Below, piece by piece: positions 27,189-36,124 of a stretch of DNA of 50,204 nucleotides (its first letter is position 1; every line of letters begins with the position of its first letter). Made by a program: the position numbers and the translations under genes. Source of the DNA: Oscillospiraceae bacterium. GTDB lineage: Bacteria > Bacillota > Clostridia > Oscillospirales > Oscillospiraceae. The notes beneath the pieces are model-generated. The model did not search any database, was not told where the DNA came from, and worked only from the letters and a program-made list of their open reading frames with translations. Location of the stretch: the NCBI GenBank assembly GCA_017512485.1, contig JAFWGE010000035.1, forward strand, positions 1-50,204, in the 5' to 3' direction.

Positions 27189-28115
27189 TCAGCACTCTAT
27201 AGGATTTACGTGGACCATTATATGCTTTATGTTTTTAAACTCGTGTTCCACACTGTCGTGTACCCGCTCCGCCACCTCATGAGCTTCCCAGAGCGTTTTG
27301 CTGCCGTCCACAGCTATCTCGATATCCACGTATATCTTATTGCCGAACATCCTGGTGTGGAGCATATCCACGTCCACCACCTCGTCCTGAGACCCGACGT
27401 ACTGTGAGATCTTTTCTTCAAATTCCTTCCCGCAGGACGTGTCCAGAAGCTTCACCACGGCGTCCTTGATACAGTCGAAGGCAACTTTAAGAATGATCAG
27501 GCAGATGACCACACCGGCCACGGAATCCAGCACCGGGAAACCCAGCATGGCCCCCGCTATGCCGACGAACGAACCCACTGAAGACAGCGCGTCGGAACGG
27601 TGGTGCCACGCGTCCGCCATGAACGCCGCGCTGTCCAGGATCCTGGCGTAATATTTCGTATAGTGGAACATCCCCTCTTTAACGGCTATAGACACCACCG
27701 CCGCCACAAGGGTTATCGCCTTGGGTACGGCCAGGGCGCTGTAATTGCCGCCTACGATGTTCTTTATGCCTACTTTGCCTATCTCCACCGCGGTCACCGT
27801 CAGGATGACGCCCAACGCTATGGACGCTATGCATTCAAACCGCTCGTGCCCGTACTGGTGTGACTCGTCCGCCTCGTTTCTGGAAAGGCGCACTCCGATA
27901 TACGCTATAAGCGTTGCCGCAACGTCGGACATTGAATGCATCGCGTCGGACACCATCGCTCCGGATCTGCCGAATATACCGGCGAACAGCTTGAAAGCGG
28001 AGAGCAGCACGTTCCCTATTATTCCCACCAGGGAGATCCTGCGTATTACGGCGTTCTCGTCCGGTACCTTGTCACCTACGGCTTTTTCCTTGATAGCTTC
28101 TGGTTTTTTAGACAT
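27189..28115 (-). CDS. Cation diffusion facilitator (CDF) metal exporter
   Basis: A 308-residue CDF transporter: six transmembrane segments and a C-terminal cytosolic domain from about residue 215. Metal-site motifs are visible in TM2 (DAMHSMSDVAAT, H-x3-D) and TM5 (DAWHHRSDALSS). CDF proteins swap divalent metals for protons and usually confer efflux. The leader carries a NiCo-type riboswitch with a terminator (28141-28250), so Co2+ or Ni2+ is the probable inducer and cargo. That suits a strain making cobalamin. RBS AAGGGGG lies upstream of the ATG. Confidence 0.93.
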   Translation of the reverse strand: MSKKPEAIKEKAVGDKVPDENAVIRRISLVGIIGNVLLSAFKLFAGIFGRSGAMVSDAMHSMSDVAATLIAYIGVRLSRNEADESHQYGHERFECIASIALGVILTVTAVEIGKVGIKNIVGGNYSALAVPKAITLVAAVVSIAVKEGMFHYTKYYARILDSAAFMADAWHHRSDALSSVGSFVGIAGAMLGFPVLDSVAGVVICLIILKVAFDCIKDAVVKLLDTSCGKEFEEKISQYVGSQDEVVDVDMLHTRMFGNKIYVDIEIAVDGSKTLWEAHEVAERVHDSVEHEFKNIKHIMVHVNPIEC

Positions 28116-28140
28116 CGACGTTCCCCCTTATCCGCGCATA

Positions 28141-28184
28141 TAAAAACGCGTCTGCGGATGACATCTACTGTCCCGCAGACGTGT
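28141..28184 (-). terminator. Expression-platform terminator of the NiCo riboswitch
   Basis: Minus strand ACACGTCTGCGG (28173-28184) pairs with CCGCAGACGCGT (28046-like arm at 28146-28157), with one A-C mismatch, then TTTTT. The 5' arm overlaps the 3' strand of the aptamer, so the two folds exclude each other. It ends about 25 bases before the exporter ATG. Confidence 0.8.
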
Positions 28185-28250
28185 TTAAACCCTGTCTACT
28201 GCCGCAAAGCGGCCCGGCATACGTCCGAATCGGCGCTGTGCCTGCTCAGT
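28167..28250 (-). promoter_or_regulatory. NiCo-type (Co2+/Ni2+) riboswitch aptamer
   Basis: The minus-strand RNA holds CTGAGCAGGCA, then TGCCGGGCCGC-TTT-GCGGCA, an AGAC...GTCT arm and GCGGGACAGT. The outer ACTG/CAGT pairs close the structure. The order and the GAGCAGGC, GCCGGG and GGGACAG blocks match the NiCo class as I recall it from czcD leaders. Metal binding should block the terminator and switch the exporter on. Confidence 0.78.
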
Positions 28251-28289
28251 CAGAAAGTATATAAAATATATGCTTTAAGATTATATAAG

Positions 28290-28319
28290 ATTATAATAGA
28301 CGATCCGGCCACTTGTCAA
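28290..28319 (-). promoter_or_regulatory. Promoter of the riboswitch-controlled CDF gene
   Basis: TTGACA (28314-28319), 18-base spacer, TATAAT (28290-28295): both hexamers are consensus. The leader is about 165 bases and holds the riboswitch. Confidence 0.8.
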
Positions 28320-28346
28320 GTATTTTGCACGCTGTATGATCTGCTC

Positions 28347-28544
28347 TCACTCCCGGGTAAAGACACCCTCCTCCTCGAGGATGCGCTCCATACGGCGCAC
28401 ACGGCTGTCCCAGGAGCTGTCCTTGCCCCGCTGTATACGCTCCTGCCTGAAGGCAGGGTCCGTTTCTTCCAGGGCTTCGACGCACTTTCTCTCAAACTCC
28501 GACGGCAGGTGCGCTATATAAACGGGCCCCTCATAATCCAGCAC
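28347..28544 (-). pseudogene. Detached C-terminal end of the upstream glycosyltransferase, after an in-frame amber codon
   Basis: These 65 codons continue in frame with the glycosyltransferase reading frame directly after its TAG. LDYEGPVYIAHLPSEFERKC and the closing SWDSRVRRMERILEE are what GT4 proteins have after the conserved GKPIVST.YPE. No RBS precedes the first codon (GTG). It is therefore read as part of the same gene, interrupted by a nonsense mutation or a base error, rather than as a separate protein. Confidence 0.6.
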
Positions 28545-29504
28545 CTATTCCGGGTACTGTGTGGAAACTATCGGTTTTCCGGTGGCAAGGTATTCGTAGA
28601 ACTTCAGGGGGCTTACGTCTTTTGACAGGTCATCGGCCCTGAACAGGTTCAGACAGACGTCGAACTGGGAAATATACGCCGGAAGCTCCCTATGGTCCAC
28701 CAGTCCCAGAAAATGTACATTCGGGTAACTCCTCAGCGAATCCTGCACGGCCCCGGGAAGTTCAGAGCCAATAAGTACAAAGGACCACTCGGGCCTCCTC
28801 TTGGCCACCCTCTCAACCAGGCTGAGGTCTATACATGGCTGAAGGGTGCCCACGAACCCCAATATGGGGTGGGGGATGTCCTTCATTGCCTCAGGTGCCT
28901 GGGCAGGCTCCTGCGCCGCGGCGAACAGGTCGTAGTTTGCCCCGTTCGGAATGAGGAAAGTATTGTCGTTATACTTTTTTAGCGTGTCATACAGTCCCTG
29001 CGCCGTAGCGAACACGACGTCCGCGTTCGAGGCCAGATCTTCCTCCATACTGTCGACGACTTTCGGATCTATAAAGCCCTGATATGCGCTGTGCCTGTCT
29101 ACGCAGTCGTATACAAGTTTCCTGTACGCCATATGATCCAGTATATCCGCGCTGGTTGGTGAGTATACCCACAGCGCCGCGGAGTCGACCTCCTCTTTGC
29201 GGCAAACCTGGCTGATATATCTGGAGAGCCTCTTCTGGTTTATGCGGTTGATCCACCTGAAACGGTTGAAAAACGGCAGGACCGGAGGCAGGGAATAGAC
29301 GGTGAGATTTTCTTTTACTCTTTCACCGCCCTTTTTGTACTCTCTGGCCGCCTTTGCCGCAGACCGATCCTTAAACCTGGCGATATAAGTTACCGGGGGA
29401 TTGAAATAAAGGATCCTCGCGTCGCTGAGGCGTGACATCACCTGCTGCTTTCTGGTAGGGAATGGGTGCCACGGGGACGTGGAAAGACATATTATCTGCT
29501 TCAT
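28545..29504 (-). CDS. GT4-family glycosyltransferase, ended early by an amber codon
   Basis: 319 residues of a TuaH-like glycosyltransferase: CLSTSPWHPFPTRKQQVMSRL at the start, VYDCVDRHSAYQGF, PNGANYDLF, GFVGTLQPCIDLSLVE and SPLKFYEYLATGKPIVST near the end. The reading stops at TAG (28545-28547) right after STQYPE, where family members continue for about 65 residues; those residues are present in frame downstream. The RBS AAGGAG overlaps the stop of the GT4-CsaB gene, so the two are co-transcribed. It probably adds a sugar to an envelope polymer; activity without the tail is doubtful. Confidence 0.75.
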   Translation of the reverse strand: MKQIICLSTSPWHPFPTRKQQVMSRLSDARILYFNPPVTYIARFKDRSAAKAAREYKKGGERVKENLTVYSLPPVLPFFNRFRWINRINQKRLSRYISQVCRKEEVDSAALWVYSPTSADILDHMAYRKLVYDCVDRHSAYQGFIDPKVVDSMEEDLASNADVVFATAQGLYDTLKKYNDNTFLIPNGANYDLFAAAQEPAQAPEAMKDIPHPILGFVGTLQPCIDLSLVERVAKRRPEWSFVLIGSELPGAVQDSLRSYPNVHFLGLVDHRELPAYISQFDVCLNLFRADDLSKDVSPLKFYEYLATGKPIVSTQYPE

Positions 29505-29510
29505 TATCTC

Positions 29511-31742
29511 TCACTCCTTATTCTGCGTTCCGGAAGGATGCCCTTCAAGAAGTTCTGCCGCGATCTCGCCGTTCCGTTTCTCCAGTTCCATTAGTTTTGC
29601 CGCCGCCCCGGGTCCTTCCTGTCCGGAAAGGCACCTGTCGATGCATTCGGTCAGGAACCGCGCGTCCGTCCCACCCAGGGGGGCGTGGCAGCTAACGCCG
29701 ACATAGTCCAGGAACGAGCTCACTTTAGGGTCATAGACAGCGCCGATGACCGGTACGGACTGTCCAGCGGCGAACACGAGGGCGTGAAGCCTCATGGATA
29801 CTATCAGTTTCATCCGTGAAATGACGCCTATGGCGACGTCCGCGGAACTGATGTTCCCGAAAAGATATGAAGGGGCATCTCCCATAAGCTCCATAACTTT
29901 GCGGCATACCGGGATATCCCTTCCCTTGTCTATCGGGATGAACACACTGGAAAGGCCGTATTTTTCATACGCGTACCGCGCTGCCATAGCAAAGTCGCCC
30001 AGGCGCTCCTCCACTCCGTCCCACGGTCTCAGGGAAAAAGCGATATAGTCCCCCTGCACGGGGATCCCTGCCTCAACGAATGTGCTGTCCACGTCGCCTG
30101 CAGGAGCCGGAGACAGTACGAGGGCCGGGTCTGCTGTCACCTCTATGTCCGGCACGGTGACTCCCAGTTTCCTGAGTTCCCCGAGGGAGTGAGGCTCCCT
30201 AAGTGAAATGCGGTCCACGCATCGGTTGAGGACAAAAGCCGTCATGCGCCTGCCCAATGCCGAAGTGACCGGGCCGACACCGCAGCCATACATCATGACC
30301 CGGCAGCGGCAAAGGCGCGCTGTCATGATATTCAAAAGATAGTAGGCCAGACTCCTGAGGCTTGTGACATCCTGTATAAGGGTCCCCCCTCCGCTGATAT
30401 AAAGCTTTGAGCGGAGCATAGCCTTTATTATACCGAAGGGATCAAAACTGTGAACGCCCCTGATGTCCAGAAGTTTCATAGTCTCCTTCGGTCTCCTTGA
30501 AAGGACGCGTACAGGCATGTCCCTGTCTATGGTGCGCAGCGTTTTTGTAACTGCCTCCATTATAGAATCGTCACCGAAGTTGCCCTGCCCGTACGCCCCG
30601 CACAGCGTGGCTCCATCCTTCTTTCCTTTATGCCGGGATGCCCTTCTGAGGACCGTATCGTATATCTCAAGCTGGGTGGTACGCATACTGTCAAGGGAAA
30701 ACTCTTCCCTGGCGAGGGTGCGGGCAGCCTCTCCCAATCTCTTTCTGAGGCTGCTGTCGCTCCCGAGTTTTTCCAATATCTCCGAGAGTGCTGCGGTGTC
30801 TCCGGGCTGGAAGAGGCAGCCGGTCACCCCGTTTTTTATCAGCATATATATACCGCCCACGTCCGAAGAGACCGTTGCGCACCCCATTCTCGCCCCTTCA
30901 ACGATGCTGTACGGGAAACCTTCGGACAGGGATGTGAGCGTATTGATATCCACGGCGTTGTAGAAGCTGTCCATATCCCCCAGCCAACCGGCAAACACTA
31001 TTTTATCCGCTGCACCGCTCCTCTGCGCGCGCTCTTTTAGTGAGGCCTCCTCCTCTCCGTCCCCGGCTATAAGCAATCTGAGGCCTTCCAGCTTTCGCGA
31101 TGCCGCGGCGAAGGCGTCTATCAGGGTGCCTATATCCTTGACCGGGGACAGCCGTGCGGCTATTCCTGCAACCGTACAATCCTCGCTTATGCCGTATCTG
31201 GCAAGGAATTCCCCCCTTGGCACAGCCACGGAAGGAGCCGAATGGTCCACGCCGTTCCTGATCACGAATATGCCCTCCGGCAGGAACCCCCTGTCGATGA
31301 GCAGCTTCTTCATATGGTCCGATACGCAGATCCTGTAGTCCAGCATCCTGAGCGCAAGGGTATTGATAACACCGAAAGTCAGCCGCCTGAGAGGCCTGCC
31401 AAGATAGTCCAGCCTGTAATCGCTGTGTACGGTGGTTATCACACAGACGCGCCGCCTGAGTTTTATTATCGCGCCGTACATGTTGGCCTTTGAGCCGTGG
31501 CAGTGGACTATATCGTACCCACCTTCCTCAATAAGGCGGTCCAGTTTCTTCAGGGTTTCAAAGAAGCCGTCTTCCACGACCAGCACGTTGATCCCCAACT
31601 TTACGGCCTCTTCGGCAAAATCGCCTGCCTTGAAGCAAACCAAAAGTACCGGGATCTCCCGGCTGAGTTCCTTCAGCAGCGTGTGGACATGGGTCTTTGC
31701 CCCTCCGACATCTCCGCCGCTTATAAGGTGAATAACTTTCAT
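29511..31742 (-). CDS. csaB: Fusion of a GT4 glycosyltransferase and a CsaB-type polysaccharide pyruvyl transferase
   Basis: A 743-residue two-domain protein. Residues 1-365 are a GT4 transferase (VIHLISGGDVGGAKTHV, HCHGSKANMYGA, IAARLSPVKDI, SLSEGFPYSIVEGARMG at 271-287). After a short basic linker, 379-743 is CsaB-like: CGAYGQGNFGDDSIMEAV, YISGGGTLIQDVTS, YGCGVGPV, SMRLHALVFAAG. CsaB adds pyruvate ketals to wall polymers so that SLH-domain proteins can anchor. The start ATG at 31740-31742 follows GGGAGGGG by 12 bases; the frame stays open upstream, but that part is antisense to the DUF4330 gene. First gene of the minus unit. Confidence 0.9.
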   Translation of the reverse strand: MKVIHLISGGDVGGAKTHVHTLLKELSREIPVLLVCFKAGDFAEEAVKLGINVLVVEDGFFETLKKLDRLIEEGGYDIVHCHGSKANMYGAIIKLRRRVCVITTVHSDYRLDYLGRPLRRLTFGVINTLALRMLDYRICVSDHMKKLLIDRGFLPEGIFVIRNGVDHSAPSVAVPRGEFLARYGISEDCTVAGIAARLSPVKDIGTLIDAFAAASRKLEGLRLLIAGDGEEEASLKERAQRSGAADKIVFAGWLGDMDSFYNAVDINTLTSLSEGFPYSIVEGARMGCATVSSDVGGIYMLIKNGVTGCLFQPGDTAALSEILEKLGSDSSLRKRLGEAARTLAREEFSLDSMRTTQLEIYDTVLRRASRHKGKKDGATLCGAYGQGNFGDDSIMEAVTKTLRTIDRDMPVRVLSRRPKETMKLLDIRGVHSFDPFGIIKAMLRSKLYISGGGTLIQDVTSLRSLAYYLLNIMTARLCRCRVMMYGCGVGPVTSALGRRMTAFVLNRCVDRISLREPHSLGELRKLGVTVPDIEVTADPALVLSPAPAGDVDSTFVEAGIPVQGDYIAFSLRPWDGVEERLGDFAMAARYAYEKYGLSSVFIPIDKGRDIPVCRKVMELMGDAPSYLFGNISSADVAIGVISRMKLIVSMRLHALVFAAGQSVPVIGAVYDPKVSSFLDYVGVSCHAPLGGTDARFLTECIDRCLSGQEGPGAAAKLMELEKRNGEIAAELLEGHPSGTQNKE

Positions 31743-31784
31743 TCGAGTACAGCGCCCCTCCCGCCCTCTCGGGGCAAAAAACAT

Positions 31785-31813
31785 TTGCCTATTAGGATAG
31801 AATATTATACAAT
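31785..31813 (+). promoter_or_regulatory. Promoter of the DUF4330-ligase-cyclophilin operon
   Basis: TTGCCT (31785-31790), 17-base spacer, TACAAT (31808-31813). It overlaps the opposite promoter at 31804-31833. Confidence 0.5.
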
Positions 31814-31833
31814 ATACAGAGGCTGCAGTGCAA
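31804..31833 (-). promoter_or_regulatory. Promoter of the GT4-CsaB operon
   Basis: TTGCAC (31828-31833), 18-base spacer, TATAAT (31804-31809) on the minus strand. Its -10 overlaps the -10 of the plus promoter, so polymerase can serve only one direction at a time. Confidence 0.55.
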
Positions 31834-31890
31834 CACAGAAGGAATTTTTCGCGGCACGGCAGCCATAAATCATTAAACAGGAGGCCCGAT

Positions 31891-32355
31891 TTGAAAAAAA
31901 TAATCGACGACAGGGGAAAGCTTTTCGGCGTTATAAATGTGATAGACCTTATAGTACTGATCGTTGTCATTCTGGCCGCGGCTGCCCTCATTTGGAAAAT
32001 AGCCGGCAACAGGATCTCAAACGCCGTTACGGGAAGGGCTGAGATAGAGTACGTCGTCAAATGCAGCGACATGGACAGCGAACTCGTCCCAGCGGTGGAA
32101 AACGCGGAATATCCCGCCCGCCTCACCGCTTCCGGTTCGTATGTGGACGGATATCTCAAAAGCTTCCGGTACGAGTCCGGGAAAGAGGCCGGCACTGTGG
32201 ATATGTATTTCACTATCACTGCCAACGTCCCCGGCAACACCATAACGTACCCCGTGGGCTCCCAGGAGGTCCGCGTGGGGAAGGAACACATAGTAAAGAC
32301 GTCGTTCATAGAAATCACCGGCATTATTATCTCCATGGAGCTGTCTGAAAAATGA
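31891..32355 (+). CDS. DUF4330-type membrane-anchored protein
   Basis: A 154-residue protein with a short basic N-terminus (KKIIDDRGKLFGVIN), one transmembrane helix (VIDLIVLIVVILAAAALIW, about 18-36) and an extracytoplasmic beta-rich domain. It matches DUF4330, which often lies near envelope-polysaccharide genes; its function is unknown. The TTG start follows AGGAGG by 6 bases, which decides it over the longer frame from 31828. Its stop overlaps the next ATG (ATGA). Confidence 0.8.
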   Translation: MKKIIDDRGKLFGVINVIDLIVLIVVILAAAALIWKIAGNRISNAVTGRAEIEYVVKCSDMDSELVPAVENAEYPARLTASGSYVDGYLKSFRYESGKEAGTVDMYFTITANVPGNTITYPVGSQEVRVGKEHIVKTSFIEITGIIISMELSEK

Positions 32356-33965
32356 ACGCAGCCATCGAAAACTGTGTGATAGCCCGTTTTTTCAGAACCC
32401 TGTCCTGCATATGGGGCTCCAGCGTCAGCAAAAAACCGGCTGATCGGTTATCCCGCCTGTTTTCCCGCAGCCGGCTGTGGGCTATGCTCTCGGGCTTGCT
32501 CGGCTCGGACGGACGGTGGACAGGCGCGTCGCTTCTGCGGCGCTTCCTTGATTCGGTAAACGCCGCCCTCTGGCGCCTGGGAAGGCTTCTCCTTCCTGTC
32601 TGGAACGGCTGCTTGCCCGTCAGGGTCTTACGAGCAATAAGGAGGTCGGCGGCAGTCAGAGGCAGCGTGGTATTGGGCGAGGTTTTCTGTCCCGGCCTCC
32701 GTACCACAATAATCTATCTGTTTGCCCTATATCTCCCAATAGACTGGGCGCTGCGCGACGTTGTTTCCTGGTCCGCGGCGGCTTCCGTATGGGACGAGGC
32801 GTTCCTGTTCCTGACCGCTCTGTACACGATATGCGACAGGATGTTCTCTTCGCGCCCCAGGGAGAGCGTAACGACGCCCCTGGACGGGGCCATTATCCTG
32901 TTCCTTGGCGTGGGAGCGGCGCTTATGACGGTGATCTCCCCAAGGTTCTACATCGCGTTTCAGGGTTACAGGGCAACCGTCCAATATCTGCTTTGGTTTT
33001 TCCTGCTGGTACGCCTGTTTGACAACAGGAACAGGGTGTTTGCCCTGTACAGAGCCCTAATAATCCTGGCAGTGCTTATAGCCCTTCACGGCATTTACCA
33101 GTTTATCGCTGCGGTGCCCATTCCGTCCCACTGGCAGACCTCCACGGAGGTCGCGGTACGCACGAGGGTGTATTCCATTTTCGGCAGCCCCAACATAATG
33201 GGCAGCTTTATGGTAATGTTCGCTCCGATGTCAGCCGCGCTGGCATACAGCTCGAAACAGCTTCAGTTCAAACTGGCAGCGTGGGCGTGTACCGGAGTGA
33301 TGTGCTTTGCGTGCCTGTTTACGTTTTCACGTGGGGCATGGCTGGGCATGGGCGTAGCCATATTGATCTTCTCCGTCCTGGTGGACAGGAAACTGCTTCT
33401 TCTCATGTTGATCGGGGAAGCCTGCGCCATGTGTGTCCCCGACGTTTACAACAGGATAGCGTTCCTGTTCACCGAGCAGTTTGCCGAGGCCTCCGCAGCC
33501 GGCGGCCGCCAGGCAAGATGGGCGATAGGTATGAAGCTTCTGCATGAGGACCATCCTTTCCTGGGCTTCGGGCTTGGCCGCTACGGCGGCGCCGTGGCTA
33601 TGAACAACAAGGTTGAGACCCGCTTCCAGTATTATTATCTGGACAATTACTACATGCGCATCCTGGTCGAGATGGGATATTCCGGGCTGGGCGCGTACCT
33701 TTTGATGATGTTTTCCAACGTATTCACCGCGCTGCGGTCTATTTTCCGCACTTTTAAAACCGATCGCGCCGCAGCGGTGATGTGCTCCGGTATGCTTTCC
33801 GGTATGGCAGGTGTGCTGGTACACTGCCTGTATGAGAACATATTCGAGGAGCCGTACATGATGGCATATTTCTGGGCAATCGCCGCCATGACGGTGTTTT
33901 TCGGATTCCTTGAAAAAAACGCAACGACCCGCGGTCTGTCCGCGGAGGGAGGTAAAAAGATATGA
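32352..33965 (+). CDS. O-antigen ligase / polymerase-family membrane protein
   Basis: A 537-residue protein with about 10-12 hydrophobic segments and the Wzy_C/O-antigen-ligase core: [35 protein letters not shown], then a large extracytoplasmic loop with [15 protein letters not shown]. The cytosolic N-terminal 110 residues are Arg-rich and unlike the usual short leader. Such proteins polymerise lipid-linked repeat units or transfer polysaccharide to an acceptor outside the membrane. It overlaps both neighbours by ATGA, so the three-gene unit is tightly coupled. Confidence 0.85.
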   Translation: MNAAIENCVIARFFRTLSCIWGSSVSKKPADRLSRLFSRSRLWAMLSGLLGSDGRWTGASLLRRFLDSVNAALWRLGRLLLPVWNGCLPVRVLRAIRRSAAVRGSVVLGEVFCPGLRTTIIYLFALYLPIDWALRDVVSWSAAASVWDEAFLFLTALYTICDRMFSSRPRESVTTPLDGAIILFLGVGAALMTVISPRFYIAFQGYRATVQYLLWFFLLVRLFDNRNRVFALYRALIILAVLIALHGIYQFIAAVPIPSHWQTSTEVAVRTRVYSIFGSPNIMGSFMVMFAPMSAALAYSSKQLQFKLAAWACTGVMCFACLFTFSRGAWLGMGVAILIFSVLVDRKLLLLMLIGEACAMCVPDVYNRIAFLFTEQFAEASAAGGRQARWAIGMKLLHEDHPFLGFGLGRYGGAVAMNNKVETRFQYYYLDNYYMRILVEMGYSGLGAYLLMMFSNVFTALRSIFRTFKTDRAAAVMCSGMLSGMAGVLVHCLYENIFEEPYMMAYFWAIAAMTVFFGFLEKNATTRGLSAEGGKKI

Positions 33966-34534
33966 GACCGATAAAGGCATTCGCGGCGGTTGCCGCTGTT
34001 TTCTGCGCCATCTGTCTGCTGCTCAGCGGGTGCAGCAGCAATAAGCACCATGTTGCCATAGAGGTGCGCGATTACGGAACGATCACCCTGGAACTGGATG
34101 AGAAGGCTGCGCCCATCACCGTGGCAAATTTCCTGAAACTCGCCAATGAACATTTCTATGACGGCCTCACATTCCACCGGATAATAGAAGGCTTCATGAT
34201 CCAGGGCGGTGATCCGGACCACAACGGTTCCGGCGGCAGCAGTGAAAATATCAAAGGGGAATTCAGCGCCAACGGCGTGGACAACCCCATCTCCCACGTG
34301 CGCGGTACGATATCCATGGCCAGGGCCAAACCCATGGACAGCGCTTCCTCGCAGTTCTTTATCGTTCAGAAAGATTCTCTGTTCCTTGACGGCAATTACG
34401 CCGGTTTCGGCAAAGTCACGGAAGGCATTGAGATAGTAGACCGCATATGTGCGGATACCCCTGTGGTGGACGACAACGGTACAGTACTCTTCGAGAACCA
34501 GCCTGTTATTGAATCCATCACCGTTATCGACTGA
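33962..34534 (+). CDS. Lipoprotein peptidyl-prolyl cis-trans isomerase (cyclophilin type)
   Basis: A 190-residue secreted cyclophilin. A signal peptide ends in the lipobox LLSGC (Cys24). The cyclophilin domain follows with [15 protein letters not shown], the catalytic-site segment, plus GTISMARA and SSQFFIV. It is the compact bacterial PpiA/B form. Outside the membrane it should speed prolyl isomerisation of exported proteins. It overlaps the ligase gene by ATGA, so it may help fold an envelope protein of this locus. Confidence 0.93.
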   Translation: MRPIKAFAAVAAVFCAICLLLSGCSSNKHHVAIEVRDYGTITLELDEKAAPITVANFLKLANEHFYDGLTFHRIIEGFMIQGGDPDHNGSGGSSENIKGEFSANGVDNPISHVRGTISMARAKPMDSASSQFFIVQKDSLFLDGNYAGFGKVTEGIEIVDRICADTPVVDDNGTVLFENQPVIESITVID

Positions 34535-34558
34535 GTATTATTGCCTGGAGGACCTTCG

Positions 34559-35830
34559 ATGTTTTACGCGGCAATAGCTGTTTTTGTGCTGACATATATA
34601 CTGCTGCTCCTTCTGCCCAAGCACAGGGCATACGTAGCCCTGGGAGCGGCAGTGGTCTTTATTGCAATGGGCGCCATGCCGCTCTCCAAAGCCCCCGGCG
34701 CCATCAGTTGGAACGTCATTATGATGATAGCCGGAACCATGGGTATGGTGACCCTGTTCATCGATTCCAAAATGCCTGACCGGATGGCCGATATGCTGCT
34801 GCAGAAAACGAAGAGCGTCAAGATGGCCGTGGTGGCCCTTTCGGTGTTTTCCGGATTCATATCGGCGTTTATGGACAACGTCGCCACTGTGCTTATCGTA
34901 GCCCCCATAGGGCTGGTCATAGCCCGCCGAATAGGCGTATCCCCCGTCCCGGTGATAATCTCCATATCCGTCTCGTCAAATCTTCAGGGAGCCGCGACCC
35001 TGGTCGGTGACACCACCTCCATTATGCTGGGTGGCTACGCCGGCATGGACTTCCTGGACTTCATAGTGATGAACGGCAGGCCGGGTATTTTCTGGGCAGT
35101 CGAACTGGGCGCGGCCGCCACGATACCGGTGCTCCTTTACCTGTTCAGGAATGAAAAAGGGTCCATTGAAAAACCCGACCTCACTCAGGTCGAGGATCTG
35201 TTCCCCACGTTCCTTCTTGTTGCGACAGTCGTACTTCTCATATCCGCCTCGTTTATTCCCAACAAACCGGAAGTGACGAACGGGGTGATATGCGTTGTTT
35301 TATGCGCTGTAGGTCTGATACGTTCGTACTTCCGAAGCGGGAACACCGATCTGATAAAAAAGACCGCAAAGGAGTTCGACTTTCAGACCCTCCTGCTCCT
35401 GTGCGGGATGTTCATAGTGGTCGGTTCGGTGACCCGGGTGGGCCTTATAGACAAGATAAGCAGCTTCTTTGTATGGCTTTCCGGAGACAGCCTGTTTATC
35501 GTATACACCATCATCGTGTTTTTCTCCGTGCTGTTTTCGGCATTTATAGACAATATCCCGTATGTGGCCACCATGCTCCCTGTAGTGCAGGGCATAGCGG
35601 CGATGACCGGGTCCCCTCCCTACCTCCTCTACTATGGGCTTCTTGTGGGAGCCACCCTGGGCGGCAACCTGACCCCCGTGGGCGCGTCCGCCAACATAGC
35701 CGGTATAGGCATCCTTCAAAAAAACGGCTACGACGTTTCCACAAAAGACTTCCTGCGTATCGGGCTCCCATTCACATTCGCGGCAGTCCTGGTGGGATAT
35801 GTTTTCTGCTGGATATTCTGGGCCCGCTGA
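34559..35830 (+). CDS. SLC13/ArsB-like ion or anion permease
   Basis: A 423-residue membrane protein with about 11 hydrophobic segments of the ion-transporter (ArsB/NhaD/DASS) superfamily. The paired inverted-repeat signatures are visible: SAFMDNVATVLIVAP with SSNLQGAATLVGDTTSIML in the first half, and SAFIDNIPYVATMLPV with LGGNLTPVGASANIAG in the second. Substrate (Na+, arsenite, dicarboxylate or sulfate) cannot be decided from sequence. The start is ATG at 34559, with GGAGG 7 bases upstream. It follows the cyclophilin by 24 bases and may share its transcript. Confidence 0.87.
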   Translation: MFYAAIAVFVLTYILLLLLPKHRAYVALGAAVVFIAMGAMPLSKAPGAISWNVIMMIAGTMGMVTLFIDSKMPDRMADMLLQKTKSVKMAVVALSVFSGFISAFMDNVATVLIVAPIGLVIARRIGVSPVPVIISISVSSNLQGAATLVGDTTSIMLGGYAGMDFLDFIVMNGRPGIFWAVELGAAATIPVLLYLFRNEKGSIEKPDLTQVEDLFPTFLLVATVVLLISASFIPNKPEVTNGVICVVLCAVGLIRSYFRSGNTDLIKKTAKEFDFQTLLLLCGMFIVVGSVTRVGLIDKISSFFVWLSGDSLFIVYTIIVFFSVLFSAFIDNIPYVATMLPVVQGIAAMTGSPPYLLYYGLLVGATLGGNLTPVGASANIAGIGILQKNGYDVSTKDFLRIGLPFTFAAVLVGYVFCWIFWAR

Positions 35831-35881
35831 TACCGCTGCGGCCTGTTTTGCCTGTCCATATCATCGAAACGCATGATCATA

Positions 35882-35908
35882 GGGGCTGCCTTCCAAAGGG
35901 GCAGCCCC
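35882..35908. terminator. Hairpin after the permease gene, possible terminator
   Basis: GGGGCTGCC/GGCAGCCCC, a 9-bp stem with a 9-base loop, about 50 bases after the permease stop. No T run follows on plus. Confidence 0.35.
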
Positions 35909-36010
35909 CGAGTATATTCAATATATAGTTCTATATAGAATTGTATAAAGACAGCCGTCCCTGTGAAAAGTCTGCTGTATGCATAACGCTCCCGTAGGGC
36001 ATATATAGAG

Positions 36011-36046
36011 AAAACCCTTGAAAACGTAACCGTTTTCAAGGGTTTT
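36011..36046 (-). terminator. Terminator of the tRNA operon
   Basis: AAAACCCTTGAAAACG/CGTTTTCAAGGGTTTT, a 16-bp perfect stem with a 4-base loop directly after the CCA of tRNA-Lys on the minus strand. Confidence 0.85.
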
Positions 36047-36121
36047 GGTGACCCGCCGGAGATTCGAACTCCGGACACCCTGCTTAAAAGGCAGGTGCTC
36101 TGCCGACTGAGCTAGCGGGTC
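36046..36121 (-). tRNA. tRNA-Lys (anticodon TTT)
   Basis: Cloverleaf with acceptor GACCCGC/GCGGGTC, D-arm GCTCAGTCGGCAGAGC, anticodon loop CTTTTAA and T-arm CCGGAGTTCGAATCTCCGG; CCA is encoded. Last gene of the operon. Confidence 0.95.
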
Positions 36122-36124
36122 ATT

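Noticed and set aside
28545..28547. Amber codon as pyrrolysine or general TAG recoding
   Set aside because: ylmH, cbiH and the N-acetyltransferase end naturally in TAG, and the glycosyltransferase family has no known need for pyrrolysine.
31743..32336. About 200 extra N-terminal codons open upstream of the GT4-CsaB start
   Set aside because: This stretch is antisense to the DUF4330 gene and lies across its own promoter. The RBS-supported ATG at 31742 begins exactly at the conserved glycosyltransferase N-terminus.
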